Assembly (NCBI GenBank): GCA_023436075.1
Contig: JAEZKS010000172.1
Coordinates: 1-14,867 of the forward strand
Reading direction: 5' to 3'
DNA from: Methanobacteriota archaeon
GTDB lineage: Archaea > Halobacteriota > Methanocellia > Methanocellales > Methanocellaceae
DNA length: 14,867 nucleotides
In this document: piece after piece, positions 1-5,910 of the stretch
Layout: the number at the start of each line of letters is the position of its first letter
Numbering within the stretch: position 1 is the first letter of the stretch
Translations under genes and position numbers: made by a program
Notes under the pieces: model-generated
What the model was told of the DNA's origin: nothing
Databases searched by the model: none
The model's input: only the letters and a program-made list of their open reading frames with translations

Positions 1-5
1 GTGTT
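1..5. repeat. Left copy of IS target-site duplication (GTGTT)
   Basis: GTGTT at the very first bases of the window is repeated at 1366-1370, directly outside the two ends of the inverted repeats. This is the target-site duplication made on insertion. Confidence 0.8.
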
Positions 6-25
6 CAGTAGTTCCGATGGTCTTC
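6..25. repeat. Left terminal inverted repeat of the IS
   Basis: The 20 bases begin CAGTAGTTCCGATGGT. They match the reverse complement of 1346-1365 except for one base at the 17th position (C versus G). Weaker similarity continues inward for about ten more bases. Confidence 0.85.
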
Positions 26-44
26 GAGTGGTTATGCAGGTGTT

Positions 45-1196
45 TTGAGGGCTGGTAGAAGTAGGAAGGCATTATCAGCCCTTGCGTTGTTTTCAGAATT
101 TGTGAAGAAACTTAAAACGTCGCCTGGGTTGGTAATGCCTTTTGAGTATGTTTGTAAGGACAGGTTAAAACGTTATGCAAACAAGTTTAGCGATTTGTTC
201 TGTCTAGGGGAGGATGGTCCGGGCATCTTTTTTAGTTTGGTCGAGTGCTGTCTTAATCAGACGAGTATTGAGGAGGTTAACTGTGAATCAAGTCCTGGTC
301 CGGACGTTGTGTTGAAACTGGGCCGTTTGCCGTTAGACGTGATGACTAGTAAATGTAACATGTTACTGGAAGACTCTTTTAATGATGCCAGACAGGCCGG
401 TTTGTTCCGTTTGGACGATGTGGTTTGTGTTGATTATCATGATGTCGTGTATCATGGAAAACCGTTGGAGTACACGGTTAATTCGGTGAAAGACGGGAAG
501 AAACGACGGATGTTCCGGTACGCTGTGGCGGGTTTTGCGCGTAAGAAACTGTTCTACACGTCAAGGATAAGACCGTGCAAAACCGGGGACGACACCGGGG
601 ATATCCTCACTGAGCTTCTCAGCGATCAAAATCCGGGAATCGTGCTGATGGACAGGTTTTTCGGAGGGGTCAAAACATTCGAAGCCGTTGAAAAACTTGG
701 CGGCGAATACATCATTCCATGCAAGCACAGCGATGGGATGGATGAACTGTATAAAAAGAGCTTGTTAACTAAGAAACCATGTCAGAGTCACACGATACGA
801 AAACGTGTCGGAGGGGCGAAACAAGTGAACGTGTATTTTCTGGAGGATAAAAACTTCGAATACACCAGTTATTACTCCAACATCGTATTACAGGACGACG
901 AAACAGGCATGATTCTAGCCTGGTACAAGATCCGGTGGAATATTGAGAACCAGTTCAAGAAGAAGAAACAAGTGCAACCCAAAACAAGCAGTCCTAACCC
1001 ATCGTACAGACTATTACTAGAAACGATAAGCTACCTGCTATCCAACCTGTGGAGACTTATCGTGAACACAGTACAGCCAGCCACAATGAAAAGACTCGGA
1101 CGAGTCATAAACAAAATATTAGGAAAAGCACGAAACAAGTCCTCTTCGATCAGGGATAAAACTGTTAGGGATAAAACTCTTTCAGACCCCGGCTAA
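45..1196 (+). CDS. ISH3-like DDE transposase
   Basis: This is the transposase that moves the surrounding insertion sequence. The 383-aa product carries the three acidic residues expected of an RNase H-fold transposase: Asp130 in CVDYHD, Asp203 in LMDRFFGG, and Glu301 in YKIRWNIENQF. The last fits the Y-(2)-R-(3)-E-(6)-K signature of the IS4 superfamily (Tyr294, Arg297, Glu301, Lys308). The motif TSS with a following LSNLWRLIV near the C terminus is typical of archaeal ISH3-type enzymes. The frame opens at a TTG (45) with no clear ribosome binding site; the next in-frame ATG is at 135 and would remove 30 residues. No frameshift or internal stop is visible, so the enzyme may be active. The gene is clearly more AT-rich than its neighbours, as expected of transferred DNA. 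Confidence 0.88.
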   Translation: MRAGRSRKALSALALFSEFVKKLKTSPGLVMPFEYVCKDRLKRYANKFSDLFCLGEDGPGIFFSLVECCLNQTSIEEVNCESSPGPDVVLKLGRLPLDVMTSKCNMLLEDSFNDARQAGLFRLDDVVCVDYHDVVYHGKPLEYTVNSVKDGKKRRMFRYAVAGFARKKLFYTSRIRPCKTGDDTGDILTELLSDQNPGIVLMDRFFGGVKTFEAVEKLGGEYIIPCKHSDGMDELYKKSLLTKKPCQSHTIRKRVGGAKQVNVYFLEDKNFEYTSYYSNIVLQDDETGMILAWYKIRWNIENQFKKKKQVQPKTSSPNPSYRLLLETISYLLSNLWRLIVNTVQPATMKRLGRVINKILGKARNKSSSIRDKTVRDKTLSDPG

Positions 1197-1345
1197 TACG
1201 CAACCCGCTTAGCTCAGGCTATCAACAGAAACAGATAAACATCCGGAAGCAGCAATTCCAACAAACACGCTTTCTTCAAGAATATTCTTGTTTTCTTTTC
1301 GATTGTTAACAACAGAAAACGATTACACAAATACATAAACCGCCT

Positions 1346-1365
1346 GAACACCATCGGAACTACTG
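1346..1365. repeat. Right terminal inverted repeat of the IS
   Basis: Partner of the left repeat, with 19 of 20 bases complementary. It ends with CTACTG just before the GTGTT duplication. Confidence 0.85.
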
Positions 1366-1370
1366 GTGTT
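1366..1370. repeat. Right copy of IS target-site duplication (GTGTT)
   Basis: This is the second copy of the 5-bp duplication, adjoining the right inverted repeat that ends at 1365. The original target joined the sequence left of the window to position 1371 onward. Confidence 0.8.
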
Positions 1371-1422
1371 GAAGCTCGGTGCCCTCGTGTAACCTCTGGA
1401 GCCTCTGAAATCGGCGAAATGC

Positions 1423-1432
1423 AAAAATATAT
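1423..1432 (+). promoter_or_regulatory. TATA-like box of the peptidase operon
   Basis: An AAAATATATG stretch preceded by a purine-rich BRE-like CGAAATGC lies about 70 bp before the first peptidase gene. A start site about 25 bp downstream would leave a leader of roughly 40 nt. It sits about 57 bp from the right end of the insertion sequence, so the core promoter looks intact. Confidence 0.5.
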
Positions 1433-1494
1433 GATTGTAAAAGCGGTCTTTTATCTATCAGAGAAGCCAGCATCGTTTTATCAGGTTGATCATC

Positions 1495-2637
1495 ATGGCA
1501 AAACAAAAATGCGACGTGCCGGTCCTCATGGTCGGGGAGAGTTTCCATAACGCTGATATGTATTATGCAAGCCGTTTCCTGGCACCGGACAGTTTCGCCT
1601 ACGTGTGCGCGAACGACAAGGAATACATCATCGTCTCGCCGATGGAATATGGCCGGGCCGAAAAAGAGTCCCGTGTGCGCAACGTTATCTCCCGCGACAA
1701 ATACGGCTACACGGACATGATCAGGAAGCTGAAGCGCGAGGACCTGGCGACTGCCGACATGCTGGCGGCATTCCTGGCAGAGATAAAGGCAGGGAGCGTC
1801 ATGGTGCCAGAAAGCTTCCCGCTCGGCGTGGCAGACCGGCTGCGATCGAAGGGCGTGGAAGCGACCGCGGCGCCGCTGGACATCGAGGAACGCCGGATGA
1901 TCAAGTCGCCGGAAGAGATCGAGAAGATCAGGGAAGTGCAGTGGGTCAACGAGAAAGCCATGGCCCGTGCCGTCGATATAATCAGGAAGTCGAAAGTCAA
2001 GAGCGGAATCCTGCAGTATCATGACAAGCCGCTGACATCGGAAAAACTTCACCGCGAGATCGACCTTGTCTTCACTAAGAATGGCTGCGAAGCCACGGAC
2101 ACTATCGCATCTTCCGGCCCTCGCTCGGCCGATCCTCACTTCGCCGGTGCCGGACCAGTGCCGGCCGGCCAGCTTATCGTGCTGGACCTGTTCCCCCGCA
2201 GCAAAGCGAACCGCTACTGTGCAGACATGACACGCACCGTGGTCAAGGGCAAGCCGACGAAGGAAATGAAAGAGATGTATAAGCTGGTCCTTGACGCGCA
2301 GGAGAAGGCGCTGAAGGCCATCTGCGCAGGAGTCACCGGGAAATCGGTCGACGATGTCGTGTGTGACCTTTTCGAGAAGCATGGCTTCGGCACACCCCGG
2401 ACGAAGTCAAAGACGGGCTACGTCCATTCGCTGGGTCATGGCCTCGGACTGGAGGTCCACGAGCAGCCCCGGCTCAGCCAGACCGATGAACGAAAGCTGG
2501 AGCCGGGCATGGTCGTGACCGTAGAGCCCGGGCTGTATGACCCCGAAGTCGGCGGCGTCCGCATCGAGGACCTCGTCGTAGTCACGAAAAAAGGCTGTGA
2601 GAACCTGACAAAATTCCCCAAGGAGTTGATCATATGA
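1495..2637 (+). CDS. M24 family Xaa-Pro peptidase (prolidase-like)
   Basis: Cytoplasmic metallopeptidase of the pita-bread fold, likely cleaving dipeptides or N-terminal residues next to proline. Counted from the ATG at 1495 (380 aa), an N-terminal creatinase-like domain covers about 1-150 and the catalytic domain the rest. All five metal ligands are visible: Asp231 (IVLDLF), Asp244 (CADMTRT), His315 (LGHGLG), Glu344 (VEPGLY) and Glu358 (RIEDL). I chose the ATG at 1495 over the in-frame TTG at 1486 because the GGTTGAT at 1484-1490 is a ribosome binding site 4 nt before it, an arrangement much like that of the next gene. The gene overlaps map by 4 bp (ATGA), so the two are translationally coupled. 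The exact specificity (dipeptidase versus aminopeptidase P) cannot be told from sequence alone. Confidence 0.9.
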   Translation: MAKQKCDVPVLMVGESFHNADMYYASRFLAPDSFAYVCANDKEYIIVSPMEYGRAEKESRVRNVISRDKYGYTDMIRKLKREDLATADMLAAFLAEIKAGSVMVPESFPLGVADRLRSKGVEATAAPLDIEERRMIKSPEEIEKIREVQWVNEKAMARAVDIIRKSKVKSGILQYHDKPLTSEKLHREIDLVFTKNGCEATDTIASSGPRSADPHFAGAGPVPAGQLIVLDLFPRSKANRYCADMTRTVVKGKPTKEMKEMYKLVLDAQEKALKAICAGVTGKSVDDVVCDLFEKHGFGTPRTKSKTGYVHSLGHGLGLEVHEQPRLSQTDERKLEPGMVVTVEPGLYDPEVGGVRIEDLVVVTKKGCENLTKFPKELII

Positions 2638-3521
2638 CCATCGAAACGCCCGAAGCGCTGGAAAAGTACCGGCAGGCAGGCCGTATCCTGAAAGAAGTCA
2701 GAGAAGCCGCTGTCGGGAGAGTGCAGAAGGGCGCGAAACTGCTCGACGTGGCCGATGCCATCGAGGCAGACATCGCCGCCCGCGGCGGGAAACCTGCGTT
2801 CCCGGTGAACATTTCGCTGGACACCGAGGCGGCCCACGGCTCGCCAGAGCCTGGAGATCTCCGTGTCTTCGAAGAGAACGTTGTCAAGCTGGACATCGGA
2901 GTCCATGTGGACGGCTACATCGCCGATACGGCGGTGACAGTCGACCTGTCAGGGAAGAGCAAAGACCTGCTGAAAGCTTCCGAGACGGCGCTCGAAGAAG
3001 CGATCAAGCTCGTCAGGGCAGGCGTCTCGACGGCGGAGATTGGCGCAGCCATAGAGGCGACCATAGACGGCTTTGGGTTCAGGCCGATCTACAACCTTAC
3101 AGGCCATGGCCTGGAACGGTTCGTGCAGCATGCGCCGCCGTCCATCCCTAACAAGAAGATGGGACAGGGCATCGTCCTGCAGGCAGGACAGGTCATTGCC
3201 ATCGAGCCGTTCGCCACTGACGGCGTCGGCATAGTCACCGAGGGCAATTTCGCGGAGATCTTCGGCCTCATCGCAGTAAAACCGGTTCGCTTGCCCTGGG
3301 AACGGGACATGCTGAAGGCCGTCCAGTCCTTCGACGGACTGCCATTCGCCCGACGCTGGCTCGCTGACATGAAGCGGTCTGAAAAAACCATAGATGCGCT
3401 GGTGCGGGCAGGAATCATCCACGCCTACCCAGTGCTGATCGAGCAGTCGGGCGGCCTGGTCTCACAGGCAGAGCACACGCTTATCGTCACGGAAGACGGC
3501 TGCGAGGTTACTACGCGTTAA
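2634..3521 (+). CDS. map: Type II methionine aminopeptidase
   Basis: Removes the initiator methionine from nascent proteins in the cytoplasm. The 295-aa length is normal for the archaeal type II enzyme. The five di-metal ligands are all present: Asp87 (KLDIGVHVDG), Asp98 (YIADTAV), His158 (LTGHGLERF), Glu191 (AIEPFA) and Glu280 (QAEHTLIV). Two catalytic or substrate-contact histidines also fit, His68 (AAHGS) and His166 (VQHAPPS). The helical insert at about 215-260 distinguishes type II from type I. The start is supported by GGAGTTGAT three bases before the ATG, and the ATG overlaps the stop codon of the upstream M24 peptidase. The two paralogous metallopeptidases therefore form one operon for N-terminal and proline peptide processing. 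A T-rich tract follows the stop codon and probably ends the transcript. Confidence 0.96.
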   Translation: MTIETPEALEKYRQAGRILKEVREAAVGRVQKGAKLLDVADAIEADIAARGGKPAFPVNISLDTEAAHGSPEPGDLRVFEENVVKLDIGVHVDGYIADTAVTVDLSGKSKDLLKASETALEEAIKLVRAGVSTAEIGAAIEATIDGFGFRPIYNLTGHGLERFVQHAPPSIPNKKMGQGIVLQAGQVIAIEPFATDGVGIVTEGNFAEIFGLIAVKPVRLPWERDMLKAVQSFDGLPFARRWLADMKRSEKTIDALVRAGIIHAYPVLIEQSGGLVSQAEHTLIVTEDGCEVTTR

Positions 3522-3523
3522 AA

Positions 3524-3540
3524 CCTTATTTTATTTTCAG
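3524..3540 (+). terminator. T-rich archaeal terminator after map
   Basis: Immediately after the stop codon the coding strand reads CCTTATTTTATTTTC. Such a U-rich run without a strong hairpin is the usual intrinsic termination signal for archaeal RNA polymerase. Confidence 0.45.
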
Positions 3541-3680
3541 ACTGGCAAGCGTCGCATGCCATGCTCTGGCTACAAGGGGACACTTCCGGCGTCGTCTGCA
3601 CGTGTGCGCGTGACCTGGCCGCCGTGCTCTCTTGTTGAAAGCTGTTGTTTTGCCAATGCGTTGCGGCGCCGGAGCGAAGT

Positions 3681-4065
3681 TTTCAGGCCGCAGCGATCGC
3701 AGGCTTCGCCACGCATCGACCGCAACAACTTTCAGGTTTTACTTATTTTAATCGCAATCGCAGGATAACAGGTTCGTCCTCCCTGGCTCCCCTGCTCCTG
3801 GACTCCTTTCATAAAAATCGTACTCCTCCGCTCCGTTTACTCCTGTGCTCTACCTCTGCTCCGCTAGCCTCCTGTTCTCCCGCCGTTGAGCTAAGGAGTT
3901 ACAAGGAGCTAAGGTAGAGCACGGGAGAAAAACGGAGCAGATGAGTACTGTTTTAATAAAGGAGCCATGGAGCTCCGGAGCCAGGGAGACGATTAAAACG
4001 CTTTCCACTAATATTAATGGAAAGCGCGTTCGCCGCGCATCCTCCGCGATCGCTGCGGCCTGAAA
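3681..4065. repeat. 385-bp imperfect inverted repeat (foldback element)
   Basis: The outer arms 3681-3700 and 4046-4065 are exact reverse complements over 20 bp (starting TTTCAGGCCGCAGCG). The inner arms, 3774-3855 and 3912-3992, align at roughly three quarters identity with small gaps, including CTCCCTGGCTCC and GTGCTCTACCT blocks. The left inner arm is pyrimidine-rich, with CTCC or CTCCT every 7-10 bases; the right arm is its purine-rich counterpart. The central part has a short direct repeat, GAGCTAAGG. It codes for nothing obvious. It could be a decayed non-autonomous (MITE-like) element or a structured RNA. It lies between map and an unrelated gene on the same strand. Confidence 0.75.
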
Positions 4066-4150
4066 CGGCCCCGGATGTCCGAAGTCGAAAGCCCGGAATA
4101 AAAGATATCGCAGGGCTATCTTGTTCCAGCCGCCTCCTCTGGCAAGAGAC

Positions 4151-4158
4151 ATTATTTA
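4151..4158 (+). promoter_or_regulatory. TATA-like box before the membrane protein gene
   Basis: ATTATTTA lies about 23-30 bases before the GTG start at 4181. As there is no recognisable ribosome binding site, this spacing would give a leaderless or nearly leaderless transcript. Confidence 0.35.
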
Positions 4159-4180
4159 CTAAACGGTACAACAGCCCTTT

Positions 4181-4930
4181 GTGGCAAAAGAAAGAACATA
4201 CTGGCTGATCGGCCTCGGCATCGCTCTGCTGACGTTGTCACTCTTGCTCCTTGGCATCCATTACGCGATCTTCAAGGATATGTACTGGATAGAAGAATAC
4301 GTCGTTTTTGAGCTCGCCTTCCTGCCCATCGAGGTCATAGTGGTCACACTGATACTTGACCGCCTTCTCGCATGGAGAGAGCGCAAAGAGCGCCTAGAGA
4401 AGATGAACATGGTGATCGGCCTGTTCTTCAGCGAAGTCGGCGTCGCTTTCCTCAGGAAGGTGGCGAGCCGGGACAGCGAGATAGAGAAGATCAGAGACAG
4501 GCTGGCCCATGCTGGCGATCTACCACAGGAGGAGTACATGAGGCTGAAGGCTGTGCTCGCAGATTTCAAATACAGCCCTGAGATGAGGGTGGACGACCTC
4601 GCAGCGATCAAAAAAGACCTGAACGACCGCCGCGGCTTCCTCGTCCGCCTGCTGGAAAACCCGATCCTGATCGAGCACGAAAAGTTCACTAATGCACTCC
4701 AGGCCATGTTTCACCTGACTGAAGAGCTTGATTACCGGGGAGACTTCCACGAGCTGCCACAGACCGACATCGTGCATCTGAATGGCGACGTGAAACGAGC
4801 ATACAGCCTGCTGGTCCTCGAATGGATCAGATATATGGGATACCTGAAGACGCATTACCCGTACCTGTTTTCGCTGGCCATGCGCATCAACCCGTTCAAC
4901 CAGGAAACTTCACCGATCGTGAAAACGTAA
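4181..4930 (+). CDS. Two-helix membrane protein of unknown function
   Basis: I do not recognise a named family. The 249-aa product has two N-terminal membrane segments, at about residues 6-30 and 38-60. A basic stretch (RERKERLEK) and a long, charged, mostly helical cytoplasmic domain follow, with possible coiled-coil character around 90-140 (DSEIEKIRDRL, then AIKKDLNDRRG). This layout suggests a membrane-anchored protein with an intracellular interaction domain. The frame is open only from 4163, and the sole reasonable start is the GTG at 4181, directly before the first hydrophobic helix. There is no ribosome binding site, but a TATA-like box at the right distance supports leaderless translation. 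No neighbour gives a functional clue: the gene stands alone between the foldback element and a small ORF on the same strand. Confidence 0.75.
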   Translation: MAKERTYWLIGLGIALLTLSLLLLGIHYAIFKDMYWIEEYVVFELAFLPIEVIVVTLILDRLLAWRERKERLEKMNMVIGLFFSEVGVAFLRKVASRDSEIEKIRDRLAHAGDLPQEEYMRLKAVLADFKYSPEMRVDDLAAIKKDLNDRRGFLVRLLENPILIEHEKFTNALQAMFHLTEELDYRGDFHELPQTDIVHLNGDVKRAYSLLVLEWIRYMGYLKTHYPYLFSLAMRINPFNQETSPIVKT

Positions 4931-4943
4931 ACTATACGCCCTA

Positions 4944-4954
4944 ATTTTTTATAC
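4944..4954 (+). promoter_or_regulatory. T-rich tract: terminator and/or TATA-like box
   Basis: The run ATTTTTTATAC follows the stop codon of the membrane protein by about 14 bases and precedes the next small ORF by about 30. It could end the first transcript, start the second, or both. Confidence 0.35.
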
Positions 4955-4973
4955 GCGACCACAGAAATATTGC

Positions 4974-4981
4974 GAGGGGAT
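4974..4981 (+). promoter_or_regulatory. Ribosome binding site pointing to an ATC start
   Basis: GAGGGGAT matches the archaeal consensus GAGGTGAT at seven of eight bases. It ends 4 nt before ATC at 4986, the same spacing as GGTTGAT before the ATG of the Xaa-Pro peptidase gene. No ATG, GTG or TTG is in frame at a sensible distance. Confidence 0.45.
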
Positions 4982-4985
4982 TATC

Positions 4986-5168
4986 ATCGACCCGGAATTA
5001 AGCAGGCGAGCATTCAGGATCACACATACCGATGCATACATCAACCTCAGGCCGAAAGACCGGCAGCGGTTCATCCATGAGGTAGAGCGGGTGAACAGGT
5101 TCGAGGAGCTTCCGGACAAGTGCAAGGACATCCTGAAAGCGGGCGAACGCGAGATGGAAGGCTATTGA
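4986..5168 (+). CDS. Small conserved-looking protein, apparent ATC start
   Basis: An open frame of 60 codons ends at TGA 5166-5168. It would encode a charged soluble protein beginning (M)DPELSRRAFRITHTDAY, continuing NLRPKDRQRFIHEVERVNRF and ending AGEREMEGY. The composition is that of a real helical protein, rich in Arg, Glu and Lys and with no low-complexity bias. I do not recognise a family. It lacks a normal start codon: the frame reads ATT-ATC-ATC-GAC after a good ribosome binding site, and the ATC at 4986 lies at the best distance. Explanations are non-canonical initiation, a mutated start (pseudogene), or a sequencing error. It lies 55 bp after the membrane protein gene and converges on dph6, with a shared hairpin between them. 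Confidence 0.5.
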   Translation: MDPELSRRAFRITHTDAYINLRPKDRQRFIHEVERVNRFEELPDKCKDILKAGEREMEGY

Positions 5169-5192
5169 TACTTCAGGGGAGTCCGAGGCTGG

Positions 5193-5233
5193 TCATGGTA
5201 CGCGCGCGAGACAGCGCCGCCGACGTGCCATGA
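5193..5233. terminator. Hairpin between convergent genes
   Basis: TCATGGTACG at 5193-5202 pairs with CGTGCCATGA at 5224-5233, giving a 10-bp stem (with one G-U pair in + strand RNA) and a 21-nt GC-rich loop. It sits between the stop codons of the small ORF and dph6, which point at each other, so it may separate the two transcripts. Confidence 0.5.
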
Positions 5234-5247
5234 TTTACTGCCCGACA

Positions 5248-5910
5248 TCATTCAAGCCACGCTTTTTTCACGACAATTTTGCCAGAATGAACGTGCCATT
5301 CTTTCTCGTATTCGACGCAGATGCGCTTCTTCATGTGTGGCCCATAGAGCACCATGGACTCGTACTCGCCGCCCTCGCCGGCCACATGGATGCCGTACCG
5401 GTCGTGCAGCCGATCCAGCTCTGCCAGCGCCTTTTCGTCCAGCACCCGGCCGAGCCAGCGCTCATCCAGCCCTTCGGCAAAGCATCCGACGATCATGATC
5501 TCGAAGCCCTCTTCCACCATTTCGCCTATCAGTTCCCGAGGGTTCTTGTGCCACAGTGGCGCGAAGGACTTGATGCCAATATCGTCGCATATCTGGTCGA
5601 GCCGACGCCGCTGGTACTCAGAGGCCAGCGCCCCTGAGACGATACCATCGACGCCGAGACTGGCCAGCACGTCGCGCAGCGGGATCAGCTCTTTCTCAGG
5701 CTCCGGCGGCGTTACCACTTCGACCAGCGGCACGCCTATTGCCTGCGCCGCCAGCCGTGTCAATTCGATGGCCGGGACGTGGTACATGTAAGATTCCGGC
5801 GATTCGGAAAAAACAGTGACAAGATGCGTCACATCCCATGCATACTGGCTGGCGACGAACATGGCATAGCTCGAGTCTTTGCCACCTGAGAAGAGCGCGG
5901 CAATCTTCAT
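5248..5910 (-). CDS. dph6: Diphthine--ammonia ligase (Dph6-type PP-loop ATPase)
   Basis: Catalyses the last step of diphthamide formation on elongation factor 2, the ATP- and ammonium-dependent amidation of diphthine. The 220-aa product starts with the PP-loop nucleotide-binding motif SGGKDSSYAM right at the N terminus. It has the family motifs GIVSGALASEYQRRR near the middle and GEGGEYES near residue 180. Size and motifs fit the archaeal single-domain form; eukaryotic Dph6 carries extra C-terminal domains. The ATG at 5910 overlaps the TGA of dadD as TGATG, so I prefer it to the adjacent upstream GTG at 5913; either changes the protein by one residue. It is the second gene of a coupled pair with dadD. 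The specific function is inferred from the family. Confidence 0.88.
   Translation of the reverse strand: MKIAALFSGGKDSSYAMFVASQYAWDVTHLVTVFSESPESYMYHVPAIELTRLAAQAIGVPLVEVVTPPEPEKELIPLRDVLASLGVDGIVSGALASEYQRRRLDQICDDIGIKSFAPLWHKNPRELIGEMVEEGFEIMIVGCFAEGLDERWLGRVLDEKALAELDRLHDRYGIHVAGEGGEYESMVLYGPHMKKRICVEYEKEWHVHSGKIVVKKAWLE

Larger units (their letters stand above)
6..1365 (+). mobile_element. Complete ISH3-like insertion sequence, 1360 bp
   Basis: The element is bounded by terminal inverted repeats at 6-25 and 1346-1365, which match at 19 of 20 positions. It is flanked by the same five bases, GTGTT, at 1-5 and 1366-1370. One transposase gene fills most of it, and about 170 bp of non-coding sequence lies between that gene and the right end. 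The length, a 5-bp duplication and a single DDE transposase of about 383 aa fit the archaeal ISH3 family as I know it. The intact ends and duplication suggest a fairly recent insertion. The right end lies about 57 bp upstream of the TATA-like box of the peptidase operon, so the insertion displaced whatever was upstream of that promoter. Confidence 0.88.
3522..4180. other. Gene-free spacer with a large imperfect inverted repeat
   Basis: No convincing gene lies in these 659 bases; the short open frames here run across the inverted repeat and show no family features. The first ~20 bases hold the presumed map terminator. The stretch 3681-4065 is a long foldback, listed separately. A smaller repeat near 4101-4121 (AAGATA, then TATCTT) follows. 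A TATA-like ATTATTTA at about 4151-4158 precedes the next gene. Confidence 0.7.

Noticed and set aside
1360..2382. 340-codon open frame on the - strand
   Set aside because: Antisense to the Xaa-Pro peptidase gene, whose + strand frame has all five M24 metal ligands. The antisense product is rich in His, Arg and Asp with no family motif.
3556..3917. Small open frames in the spacer after map
   Set aside because: They cross the inverted repeat, lack ribosome binding sites and have no protein-like composition.
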